From NCBI GenBank assembly GCA_012841305.1, contig DUVA01000094.1:1-33861 (forward strand): a DNA stretch of 33,861 nucleotides. Direction: 5' to 3'. The translations under genes and the position numbers were made by a program. Within the stretch, counting starts at the first letter, position 1. Every line of letters begins with the position of its first letter. Under the pieces are notes generated by a model. It ran no database searches and was not told the DNA's origin. It saw nothing but the letters and a program-made list of their open reading frames with translations. Below, piece after piece: positions 24,607 through 32,573 of this stretch. This DNA comes from Bacillota bacterium. GTDB taxonomy: Bacteria; Bacillota; SHA-98; UBA4971.

Positions 24607-25440
24607 ATGGACTATAGACGCAGAAAAGCAATACAGAAATTTCTTCAGGTGTCTGTTATAGCCATAGTTCTGCTAGTGTTTCTGTTCCCTATAATCTGGA
24701 CCTTTATCACATCGATTAAAGATAACGTTACAGCGTGGAGTATGCCTCCGAAAATATTCTTCAGCCCTTCGATAAGCAATTATGTTGAGATCTTTAAAGA
24801 GAGAGGTTTGCATCACAACATAAAGAACAGCATTATTGTGGCTTTGGGCGCTACCGCCATTTCTCTGGTTTTAGGCACTCCGCTGGCATATATGTTTGCC
24901 AGGACCAGGTATCGATTCAACAATTTCCTGTTCATCTTTGTGTTTGCCTCATATATCCTACCGCCGATTGTTTTGAGTATCCCCTTGTATGTAGCTGCGG
25001 CAAGGGTCGGGCTGTTAAACACCTATCTTGTGGTTATCTTGGCCCATTCCTCGTTCTGTATGGCCTTTACCGTATGGATGCTAAGAGGGTTCTTTGAAGA
25101 GATTCCTGTGGAGATTGAAGAATGCGCCATGGTTGACGGATGTAGTAATCTCATGACTCTGTTCAAGGTTACCCTTCCTATAGCCACACCCGGGCTGGTC
25201 GCGACGGTGATATTCTGCATAATCCTATCATGGAATGATTTTATGTATGCTCTGGTTTTAACCGGTATGGATACTAGGACTCTTCCTGTGGCTGTAGGCC
25301 AATTCCTTACACCCCACGGAATGTTTTGGGGGCAAATGTGCGCCGCAGGTGTCATAGCTACAGCACCGGTCTTGGTATTCTCTCTATTCTTCCAAAGGTA
25401 TTTGATCAGGGGTATGACAGCCGGGGCCGTCAAGGGTTGA
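24607..25440 (+). CDS. Sugar ABC transporter permease, MalG/UgpE type
   Basis: 277 residues with six membrane segments. The EAA loop is VEIEECAMVDGCSNLMTLFK then VTLPIATPG, followed by a typical C-terminus (FQRYLIRGMTAGAVKG). CGGGAGGAG is located just upstream of the ATG. It starts 20 bp after the first permease and ends 17 bp before the kinase gene, so these are certainly co-transcribed. Confidence 0.93.
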   Translation: MDYRRRKAIQKFLQVSVIAIVLLVFLFPIIWTFITSIKDNVTAWSMPPKIFFSPSISNYVEIFKERGLHHNIKNSIIVALGATAISLVLGTPLAYMFARTRYRFNNFLFIFVFASYILPPIVLSIPLYVAAARVGLLNTYLVVILAHSSFCMAFTVWMLRGFFEEIPVEIEECAMVDGCSNLMTLFKVTLPIATPGLVATVIFCIILSWNDFMYALVLTGMDTRTLPVAVGQFLTPHGMFWGQMCAAGVIATAPVLVFSLFFQRYLIRGMTAGAVKG

Positions 25441-25457
25441 CCTAAGGAGGGACGAAA

Positions 25458-26984
25458 TTGGGAAAAGGGAAAATACTGATCTACGATTTTGGAACTACCG
25501 CAGTCAAGACTGTCCTATTCGATGAGAACATCCAAATACTTGACGTAATTACGACAGAGTTAAGTTACGATTACCCTGAAGACAGGTATGTGGAATTTGA
25601 CGCTGAGACTTATTGGGAGATAGCCGTCAATACAGCTAAAGAGATCATCACCCGAAATCAATGTCAGGACTCACTGGAAATCATATCCATAGCCAGTCAG
25701 GCTGAGACTGTAATCCCTGTTGACAGTAAAGGGAATTGCTTAAGAAAAGCCATGGTCTGGTTGGATACCAGGGCTGTTAAGGAAAATGACGATCTGAAAA
25801 ACAGTATCGACGTCCATTCATTTTATAGGATAACCGGATTAAATGATATGGACCCGATTTGGCCGATAAACAAGATAAAGTGGCTTAAAAACAATGAGCC
25901 GCAACTCTATTCTGATACCGCCAAGTTCTTACTCTTAAAAGACTATGTCCTCTTCAAACTCACCGGCGAATTTGTGACTGATCCTTCTATCTGTTCTTTT
26001 TCAGGCTACTTTGACATCGGTAAGAAGGAATGGTCTGAGAGATTACTTGACCTTGCAGAACTGGACGCAAATAAACTGCCTCGGCTTGAAGAGTCAGAGG
26101 AGATTATCGGAACACTGAAACCGGAAGTCCAAAAGATGTTCGGTCTTGAACGGCCGATTCAAGTAATGAATGGAATGTTGGATCAAAGTGGTTCTGCAAT
26201 CGGCGCCGGAAATATTGAAGAAGGTTCCCTGACCGAGACGACAGGTACGGTTCTGGCTTTGGCCAGCACAATTCGGAATCTGGATTCATTGGATTTGCAT
26301 GACAGAGTTCCTATAGTGTGCCATGGAGTAGCCGATAAGTATTTGGCCCTGACTTTTTGTCAAACCGCCGGTATACTCCTGAAATGGTTTAGAGATAACT
26401 TCTGCGAGATAGAAATCCAGGAAGCAGCCAGAAGCAATGAAGATGTCTATGACATCTTGACTCGGAAAGCAAGACCGGATTCTATAAACAAAAGACTGAT
26501 AATCCTGCCTCACTTTGGCGGCGCCACAAGCCCGGTTGTTAATCCGGACGCTTCAGGGGTTATCTTCGGATTGAATCTGGACACCAACAAAGGCGACATA
26601 GTCAAAGGTATTATGGAAAGTGTGGCGTTCTTGCTCAAAGAAAACTACACTTTTCTGCTGAACAGTGGATTTCACATTGATAAGGTGAGATCCCTCGGCG
26701 GGGGCGCCAAGAGTCCTTTTTGGCTGCAAATAAAGAGCGATGTTTTGAACAGGGAGTTTGAGACAATAGAGAGTGAAGAATCGACCTCCCGGGGCTGCGC
26801 TTTTTTGGCTGGAAAACAGTTAGGGCTTTATGACGACCTTGATGAGATCTGTCGAAAGATCAAGACCAAAGATTGTTACAGACCTGATCCTCGGAAAGTT
26901 GAGATATACGAACAGAAGTATCGTTTATATCTGGATCTATATAATTCCCTGGGTGAGGTATTCAAGAAATCCAGTCGCTATTAG
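25458..26984 (+). CDS. FGGY-family carbohydrate kinase of the catabolic block
   Basis: 508 residues. ILIYDFGTTAVKTVLFD (7-22) is the phosphate loop, WLDTRAVKEN (101-110) the sugar-side region, NGMLDQSGSAIGAG (238-251) includes the probable catalytic base D242, and SLGGGAKSPFWLQIKSDVLN the ATP-lobe signature. It is expected to phosphorylate the imported sugar or its ketose product. Xylulose, ribulose, erythritol and glycerol kinases all share these motifs, so the substrate is open. It starts with TTG after AAGGAGGG, 17 bp from the permease. It differs strongly from the kinase at 10808-12373. Confidence 0.9.
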   Translation: MGKGKILIYDFGTTAVKTVLFDENIQILDVITTELSYDYPEDRYVEFDAETYWEIAVNTAKEIITRNQCQDSLEIISIASQAETVIPVDSKGNCLRKAMVWLDTRAVKENDDLKNSIDVHSFYRITGLNDMDPIWPINKIKWLKNNEPQLYSDTAKFLLLKDYVLFKLTGEFVTDPSICSFSGYFDIGKKEWSERLLDLAELDANKLPRLEESEEIIGTLKPEVQKMFGLERPIQVMNGMLDQSGSAIGAGNIEEGSLTETTGTVLALASTIRNLDSLDLHDRVPIVCHGVADKYLALTFCQTAGILLKWFRDNFCEIEIQEAARSNEDVYDILTRKARPDSINKRLIILPHFGGATSPVVNPDASGVIFGLNLDTNKGDIVKGIMESVAFLLKENYTFLLNSGFHIDKVRSLGGGAKSPFWLQIKSDVLNREFETIESEESTSRGCAFLAGKQLGLYDDLDEICRKIKTKDCYRPDPRKVEIYEQKYRLYLDLYNSLGEVFKKSSRY

Positions 26985-27015
26985 GATATACATTTAGAGG
27001 AAGAGGTGTAGACGA

Positions 27016-28035
27016 ATGAAGGCAGTTGTTTTCGAGGCACCAAATACGCTCAAAATAAAAGAGGTGAAAACACCCAGACCCGGAGATAATGAGGTTGTTG
27101 TCAAGGTAGAAGCAAGCGGTGTTTGTGCTTCAGATATTCATATCCTAAAAGGAGACTTCATAGGCAGTGATCCGTACCCTTTGATTCCAGGCCATGAGTT
27201 TTGCGGGACAATTGTTGAAAAGGGTAAGAACGTCGAGAATTTCGATGTGAATGACCCTGTTGCCATAGACCCGGTAATACCGTGTGGCAAGTGTTACTAC
27301 TGCAGGAGGAATGAGCAAAACCACTGTATCAACTTTAACGGGCTGGGGGATACCATTGCAGGCGGATTTGCCGAGTATGTGCTTGTCCCGGAAGCGAATT
27401 TATTCCACTTCGAGAACGTGTCATTTGAGGAGGCTTCCCTGGCTGAGCCACTGGCCTGCGTGCTTTATGGTCATAAGCGGGCGCCTGTCCATTTAGGTGA
27501 TGATGTCTTGATATTTGGGGCAGGATCTCTTGGACTGTTACACTTGCAGGTTGCCAGACATAGCGGAGCTGCAAATATTACTGTCTGTGATCTGAAGAAG
27601 GACAAATTGGCACTGGCCGGAGAGCTTGGAGCAGACTATGTCATAAATCCCCGTGAAGAGGACGAAGACTCCCCACTAAAGTATGCGCCTCAGGGATATG
27701 ATGTGGTTATTGATGCAACCGGATCTCCGAGAGTTGTTGAGAATGCAATTAAGTTCATCAAAAACAAGGGTACGTTGATGGTTTTCGGTGTTTGTCCTCA
27801 AGCTGCTACGATTACTATATCTCCTTATGAGATCTATCGTAGGGATATAAACATTGTAGGCGTCTTTGCTCTGAACCGTACCTTTGGAGAGTCAATTAAA
27901 CTGATTGATAAGGGAGTAATCAATACCAAGAAGGTAATATCAGATATCTTCCCTCTTGAGAAACTGCCTTTAGCTCTTGAGATGGTTGAAAACGGAGAGG
28001 CCGGAGGAAAGATCGTAATAAAACCGCATCTATAG
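27016..28035 (+). CDS. Zinc-dependent medium-chain alcohol/polyol dehydrogenase
   Basis: 339 residues of the sorbitol/threonine dehydrogenase branch. Catalytic zinc ligands are C37 (GVCASD), H60-E61 (GHEF) and probably E144 (AEPLACV). The structural zinc cysteines are 90, 93, 96 and 104. The nucleotide loop is GAGSLG (168-173). It likely oxidises a secondary hydroxyl of a polyol or sugar to a ketose with NAD+. Its place right after the kinase and transporter suggests oxidation before phosphorylation, or of a phosphorylated intermediate. GAGGAAGAGG precedes the ATG. Confidence 0.92.
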   Translation: MKAVVFEAPNTLKIKEVKTPRPGDNEVVVKVEASGVCASDIHILKGDFIGSDPYPLIPGHEFCGTIVEKGKNVENFDVNDPVAIDPVIPCGKCYYCRRNEQNHCINFNGLGDTIAGGFAEYVLVPEANLFHFENVSFEEASLAEPLACVLYGHKRAPVHLGDDVLIFGAGSLGLLHLQVARHSGAANITVCDLKKDKLALAGELGADYVINPREEDEDSPLKYAPQGYDVVIDATGSPRVVENAIKFIKNKGTLMVFGVCPQAATITISPYEIYRRDINIVGVFALNRTFGESIKLIDKGVINTKKVISDIFPLEKLPLALEMVENGEAGGKIVIKPHL

Positions 28036-28066
28036 ACAAGATAGTTTGACGAGGAGGATTCTTGCC

Positions 28067-28765
28067 TTGTACAAAGGTTTTGAAGTCAAACCGCCGTTTT
28101 TTGAAATTGGGCCGAAGGCTTATCTGTACGGTGAGGGATTGCTGAAGCTGGCAAAGGTTGCGGATAAGGCTGCCCTGGAGTATGACGTAAGAATAATCAT
28201 GACTCCCCAATACACTGACATAAGTATGTTGGCAAGAGAAACCGAGAATCTGCTTGTCTTTGCCCAGCATATGGACGCTCTTCCAATAGGCAAAGGCCTT
28301 GGGTCCGTTCTTCCTGAGGCGGTTAAGGCTGCCGGTGCAGTAGGGGTAATGCTCAATCATGCGGAGAAGCCGGTGACTGTTTCAGAGCTTTATAGAGCAA
28401 TCAAGCGGGCTGATGAGGTAGGACTGGTTTCAATTGTTTGCGCTGATTCCATTGCTGAAGCTGCGGCCATTGCTCATTTTGCACCGAATATCATAGTAGC
28501 TGAGCCTACAGAACTCATTGGCACGGGGCAAACAAGTGATGAGGAATATGTGCTTATGACTACAGCTGCGATAAAGGCTGTAAATCCGGAAATACAGGTG
28601 TTGCAAGGGGCAGGAATCAGCTCCGGTGAAGATGTTTACAGGGTGATTAAGGCAGGCGCGGAAGGAACAGGATCTACAAGCGGTATCATTAAAGCCGACG
28701 ATCCTGAGGCAATGATTTACGAGATGATAAGTGCTGTACGCGCCGCCTGGGATGAATGCCATTGA
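28067..28765 (+). CDS. Triosephosphate-isomerase-like protein with altered active site
   Basis: 232 residues, the short form typical of archaeal TIM. Catalytic H98 (MLNHAEKP) and E146 (VAEPTELIGTG) are present, and K17 is kept in GPKAYLYGE, but the usual catalytic-site Asn two residues before the lysine is Gly15. The phosphate loop region GTGQTSDEE is recognisable. A substituted Asn is also seen in tetrulose-phosphate isomerases related to TIM (from memory, the EryH group), so it may act on a longer or shorter ketose phosphate than dihydroxyacetone phosphate. The TTG at 28067 has AGGAGG nine bases upstream; a TTG at 28046 lies before that site. It is probably not the housekeeping TpiA. Confidence 0.82.
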   Translation: MYKGFEVKPPFFEIGPKAYLYGEGLLKLAKVADKAALEYDVRIIMTPQYTDISMLARETENLLVFAQHMDALPIGKGLGSVLPEAVKAAGAVGVMLNHAEKPVTVSELYRAIKRADEVGLVSIVCADSIAEAAAIAHFAPNIIVAEPTELIGTGQTSDEEYVLMTTAAIKAVNPEIQVLQGAGISSGEDVYRVIKAGAEGTGSTSGIIKADDPEAMIYEMISAVRAAWDECH

Positions 28766-28828
28766 CAGTTCCACAGGTTTCTATACTCTAAAGAACTCTA
28801 TCTTGACTGGGACAAGGAGGAAAACAAC

Positions 28829-29329
28829 GTGGCAGTTTATCGAGACATAATTAACCTACAATCAGAAATCTTGAATCCAACTTTTCATGATGTTACAGAT
28901 GAGGTAAAGAGAATAGTCAAACAGTCCGGTATAAAGAATGGTATTTGCGTTGTCTATTCGCATCACACTACGTGTAGTGTGATGACTCAAGAGAATTCAC
29001 ATGATACTAATTATTGGGGACTGGAATTCCTCCAACAAGATCTATGTAATATTATGGAACACCTCATTCCCACATGTAGAACGGAAGGTCAATACATGCA
29101 TCCCGGGCCAAAGCATATTGAATTTGCTGAGAAAACAGTTGGCGAGGATGGTAAGTATAGCCTCAATACTGACGCTCATCTTCGTTCAGTGCTTTTTGGC
29201 CGTTCAGAGACTATTATCATTGCCGACGGCGAGCTACAGCTTGGCCAATTCGGGTATATATACTTTGTTGACTGGGATCAAGTTCGTGCCCGCAAGAGAG
29301 TTTGCCAGGTTCAAATCATCGGTGAGTAA
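28829..29329 (+). CDS. YjbQ/UPF0047-family protein
   Basis: 166 residues. The family core is clear: IKNGICVVYSHHTTCSVMTQ (about 35-54), a conserved H in MHPGPKHIEF, and NTDAHLRSVLFGRSETIIIA. The usual LGTWQ motif is changed to LGQFG. YjbQ proteins have been linked to a secondary thiamin-phosphate-synthase activity, although their real role is unclear. That would fit a block with a TPP-dependent E1, but a sugar-phosphate role is equally possible given its isomerase neighbours. It starts at GTG after AAGGAGG. A 24-bp near-perfect palindrome lies inside the gene. Confidence 0.85.
   Translation: MAVYRDIINLQSEILNPTFHDVTDEVKRIVKQSGIKNGICVVYSHHTTCSVMTQENSHDTNYWGLEFLQQDLCNIMEHLIPTCRTEGQYMHPGPKHIEFAEKTVGEDGKYSLNTDAHLRSVLFGRSETIIIADGELQLGQFGYIYFVDWDQVRARKRVCQVQIIGE
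28961..28984. repeat. Inverted repeat inside the yjbQ-like gene
   Basis: CATCACACTAC (28961-28971) and GTAGTGTGATG (28974-28984) are exact reverse complements with two bases between. It encodes the conserved HHTTCSVM stretch, so part of it is constrained by the protein. Confidence 0.7.
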
Positions 29330-29387
29330 TCCGTGAGTTGTTTCAAAGAATGCAGGTTTGCCATTCATAGTGCGGGAGGACTTGATA

Positions 29388-29987
29388 ATGACAGAACAGG
29401 CGTTGGAGTTGGCGATGGCTTCCATAGAGATCGAAAGCAAGGCCGTATCCGATATCCTGGGATATCTGGATAAAGAGCAATTCATGAGAGCAGTGGAAGC
29501 AATAGGTAAGTGTTCTAAGGTCATAACTTGTGGTAGCGGGTCTTCAGGCATTGCTGCAAAGAAGTTTGCTCACTCTCTCTGCTGTGTTGAAAAGAGCGCT
29601 TATTTTCTTTCCCCGGCCGAAGCAGTGCATGGGGGACTCGGTTGTGTAAAGAAAGATGATGTAGTCATATTCGTATCACGCGGAGGCAAAACCGTTGAAT
29701 TGCTGCCAATAATTGATGTATGTGAAAGAAAAGGCGCTACCATTATCGCTATCACAGAGAATCTGAATTCGCCGCTGGCAAGAACCGCTGATATTACCGT
29801 TCAACTTAAGATTGAGAAGGAGAGCGACAAGTTCAACGTAATGGCTACCTCAAGTTTCATTGCAACAATTGCAATGTTTGATGCCATGTTGGTAGCGATT
29901 ATGGAGGTAACAGATTATCAGTTGGATCAATTTGCACTAATTCACCCGGGGGGCGCGGTCGGAGCAAGGCTTAATCCTATTAAGTGA
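29388..29987 (+). CDS. SIS-domain sugar-phosphate isomerase-like protein (KpsF/GutQ-like, no CBS domains)
   Basis: 199 residues, a single SIS domain. The KpsF/GutQ layout is visible: SPAEAVHGGLG, then DVVIFVSRGGKTVELL, AITENLNSPLARTADI and the C-terminal ALIHPGGAVGARL (H186). The paired CBS domains of arabinose-5-phosphate isomerases are absent, and the usual G-K-S-G is G-S-S-G (50-54, no lysine), so activity or substrate may differ. It probably interconverts a ketose and an aldose phosphate. The ATG at 29388 follows GGGAGGA; a TTG at 29358 is upstream of that site. It is the last gene of the block. Confidence 0.82.
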   Translation: MTEQALELAMASIEIESKAVSDILGYLDKEQFMRAVEAIGKCSKVITCGSGSSGIAAKKFAHSLCCVEKSAYFLSPAEAVHGGLGCVKKDDVVIFVSRGGKTVELLPIIDVCERKGATIIAITENLNSPLARTADITVQLKIEKESDKFNVMATSSFIATIAMFDAMLVAIMEVTDYQLDQFALIHPGGAVGARLNPIK

Positions 29988-30040
29988 AAAACGTTTAACG
30001 TCTTTGCTGTTTTCTGTTGGCATAATAGAGGAAACTCATG

Positions 30041-30110
30041 ATACCATGTTGAACATATATATGGTATGCTAAAACCTGCTCCTAACTGCCGAAACAAGAG
30101 TTGGAGCGGG
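30041..30110 (+). promoter_or_regulatory. Inverted repeat and leader hairpin before glmU
   Basis: ATACCAT (30041-30047) pairs with ATGGTAT (30061-30067). Next, CCTGCTCC (30075-30082) and AACT pair with AGTT and GGAGCGGG (30103-30110) around an 11-nt loop, with one bulged T. They lie in the 150-bp gap that separates the catabolic block from the core operon and are the likeliest place for its promoter and leader. No consensus promoter is clear. Confidence 0.4.
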
Positions 30111-30137
30111 TATGTTGTTGTAGGGGAGTCAGAAATC

Positions 30138-31556
30138 ATGCGAGGATTTCAAGCTATTGTTCTCGCTGCCGGCCTTGGAACCAGAATGCGGTCAAAACTA
30201 CCGAAAGTTGTCCACGAAATCTGTGGCAAGCCCATGATTATGTTGGTCCTCGACGCACTGGAGGCTGCCGGGGCGGAACGCACTCTTGTAGTAGTAGGGC
30301 ACTTGGCGGAGCTTGTTGAGGAAATTGTGGGCGCGAGGGCGGTCTGTGTTCTTCAGGCTGAGCAAAAGGGAACGGGCCATGCTGTCATGCAGGCTAAAGA
30401 CGCGCTTTCCGCGTATGAAGGGCGGGTGGTGGTGGCTGCAGGAGACGCCGCCTACCTGACTAGATCCGACCTGGCATCCCTTGTCAACCACCATCAAGAA
30501 ACAAAAGCTTCAGCTACTCTGTTATCATCAATTCTCCAAGACCCATTCGGTTACGGGCGAGTGGTGCGTGAGGCTTCAGGACGGATACGGCGGATTGTCG
30601 AGGAGAAAGACTGCTCGCCTGAGGAAGCCTTGATATCCGAAGTCAATAGTTCCGTCTACTGCTTCGAAAAACGTGACTTGTTTAATGCCCTTTCCCGTAT
30701 TACTCCCGATAATGTTCAGGGAGAATACTATCTGACAGATGTAATCGAAGTAATGATAAAGGAAGGCCTTCGTGTTGAAGCCGTAGTCTCAGAGAACCCT
30801 CTGGCCGCACAAGGCATCAATACCAGAGTCCAATTGGCAGAGGCTGAGAGGATCTTCAGGGACAGGATACGGGAGCGCCTTATGCTCTCCGGTGTCACTA
30901 TGGTGGATCCTGCCACTACGTTTGTGGATTTTGATGTTGCCATAGGACAAGATACGAAGATTCTACCGTTTTCAGTAATCCAGGGCAAGACAGTTATCGG
31001 TGAAAACTGCACAATCGGGCCTTTTGCCCGCATTATCGACTCAAGGGTATCTGACGGGGCTTCCATAAGTAATGCTGTCGTTATTGAAGCTGAAGTAGGT
31101 GAAGATGTATCTGTAGGCCCCTATGCTTATCTTCGCACAGGAACTGTCCTTCTTGAGCACTCCAAGGTCGGGACTTTTGTTGAGGTAAAAAAGTCAACTG
31201 TGGGAAAAGGCAGTAAAGTTCCTCACCAGACTTATCTCGGTGATGCGACAGTGGGAGAAGGGGTTAACATAGGAGCAGGAACCATAACCTGTAACTATGA
31301 CGGACATCATAAATATCCCACGATTATTTCAGACAGAGCATTTGTGGGCAGTAATACTAACTTTGTGGCACCTGTGGAAATTGGTAAGGGAGCTTACATT
31401 GCCGCAGGTTCCACTATCACAGAAGATGTGCCTGAAGGAGCCCTTGGAATAGCTCGCGGAAAGCAGAAGAACATCCAGGGCTGGGCAGACAAGAGACATG
31501 AGAAGAGCAGAAAATCGGGTTCTGCAGAAGATTCCGGCGGAACCTGCGATATATAG
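30138..31556 (+). CDS. glmU: Bifunctional GlmU (GlcN-1-P acetyltransferase / GlcNAc-1-P uridylyltransferase)
   Basis: 472 residues. The N-terminal pyrophosphorylase has LAAGLGTRMRSKLPKVVHEI then CGKPM, followed by QKGTGHAVMQA, AAGDAAYL and EVNSSVYCF. The C-terminal left-handed beta helix carries hexapeptide repeats and HQTYLGDATVGEGVNIGAGT then ITCNYDGHHK, the acetyltransferase signature. It makes UDP-GlcNAc for peptidoglycan. The ATG at 30138 is chosen over 30066 because AGGGGAG lies close upstream and the N-terminus then matches the family. The glmU - prs - ctc - pth order is as in B. subtilis. Confidence 0.97.
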   Translation: MRGFQAIVLAAGLGTRMRSKLPKVVHEICGKPMIMLVLDALEAAGAERTLVVVGHLAELVEEIVGARAVCVLQAEQKGTGHAVMQAKDALSAYEGRVVVAAGDAAYLTRSDLASLVNHHQETKASATLLSSILQDPFGYGRVVREASGRIRRIVEEKDCSPEEALISEVNSSVYCFEKRDLFNALSRITPDNVQGEYYLTDVIEVMIKEGLRVEAVVSENPLAAQGINTRVQLAEAERIFRDRIRERLMLSGVTMVDPATTFVDFDVAIGQDTKILPFSVIQGKTVIGENCTIGPFARIIDSRVSDGASISNAVVIEAEVGEDVSVGPYAYLRTGTVLLEHSKVGTFVEVKKSTVGKGSKVPHQTYLGDATVGEGVNIGAGTITCNYDGHHKYPTIISDRAFVGSNTNFVAPVEIGKGAYIAAGSTITEDVPEGALGIARGKQKNIQGWADKRHEKSRKSGSAEDSGGTCDI

Positions 31557-31569
31557 GAGGGCTTGCGCA

Positions 31570-32544
31570 ATGAATGATAACAGCGGGGTGCATCTGATAT
31601 TACCGTCCTACAAGAGGCTGAAGTTGTTTACGGGGTTGGCTCATCCTGAGCTTGCCTTCGAGATTGCTGACCACCTTGGCATAGGAGTTTCTGCCATGAG
31701 GGTGGACAGGTTTAAGGATGGCGAGATACGAGTAGGCATAGACGAGACAGTCAGGGGTGTAGACTGCTTCTTAGTGCAGCCTACTTGCCCACCGGTGAAT
31801 GATAATCTGATGGAGCTACTGATTATTGTCGATGCCATGCGCCGGGCGTCTGCAAAGACTGTAACTGCAGTAATCCCGTACTATGGCTATGCAAGACAAG
31901 ACAGGAAGGCTAAAGCAAGAGACCCGATTACCGCAAAACTAGTCGCTAACCTCCTCTCTACTGCAGGATGTGATAGGATACTGACGATAGACCTCCATGC
32001 CGGACAGATTCAAGGTTTCTTCGATATTCCTGTCGACCCTTTGCTTGGCATGCCAATTCTGGTAAAATACGTTAGGGATTCCGGTCTCTCCAATTGCGTT
32101 ATTGGATCTCCTGACATAGGGGGAACGGTGAGAGCGCGGGCAATGGCAGAGAAACTAGGCGTTGGTTTGGTAGTCATTGATAAAAGGCGTCCTGCGCCCA
32201 ATATTTCAGAAGTGATGAACATTATTGGAGATGTAAAAGGTAAGACTGTTATACTAGTTGATGATATAATTGATACCGGCGGCACAATTGTCCAAGCAGC
32301 TGAGGCTTTGCAGAATGCAGGTGCAAAACAGGTATTTGCAGCATGCACCCATGCTCTCCTATCCGGGCAGGCAAAGGACAATTTGTCAGCATCGGTTCTT
32401 AAGAAGATAATCGTGACGAATACTATACCGCTGAGTGAATCCAAACGTCCTGAGAGAACTGAAGTCCTGTCAGTAGCACCTCTTTTGGGGGAGGCAATCA
32501 AGCGCATTTACCAGGACCTCCCGGTCTCTACGTTATTCGAGTAG
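31570..32544 (+). CDS. prs: Ribose-phosphate pyrophosphokinase
   Basis: 324 residues. The PRPP loop VDDIIDTGGTI, the flexible catalytic loop YYGYARQDRKAKARDPI and the regulatory-site region FKDGEIRVGIDE are intact. It makes PRPP for nucleotide, histidine and tryptophan synthesis. GGAGG overlaps the glmU stop codon and the ATG at 31570 follows 13 bp after glmU, so translation is coupled. A reading from 31498 would overlap glmU by 59 bases and is rejected. Confidence 0.97.
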   Translation: MNDNSGVHLILPSYKRLKLFTGLAHPELAFEIADHLGIGVSAMRVDRFKDGEIRVGIDETVRGVDCFLVQPTCPPVNDNLMELLIIVDAMRRASAKTVTAVIPYYGYARQDRKAKARDPITAKLVANLLSTAGCDRILTIDLHAGQIQGFFDIPVDPLLGMPILVKYVRDSGLSNCVIGSPDIGGTVRARAMAEKLGVGLVVIDKRRPAPNISEVMNIIGDVKGKTVILVDDIIDTGGTIVQAAEALQNAGAKQVFAACTHALLSGQAKDNLSASVLKKIIVTNTIPLSESKRPERTEVLSVAPLLGEAIKRIYQDLPVSTLFE

Positions 32545-32573
32545 GCGGCACGGATAGAAGGAGTTGACACGAA

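Noticed and set aside
27016-28765. Sorbitol or galactitol operon
   Set aside because: The Zn-ADH is compatible, but no hexitol-specific partner is present and the isomerases point to another intermediate.
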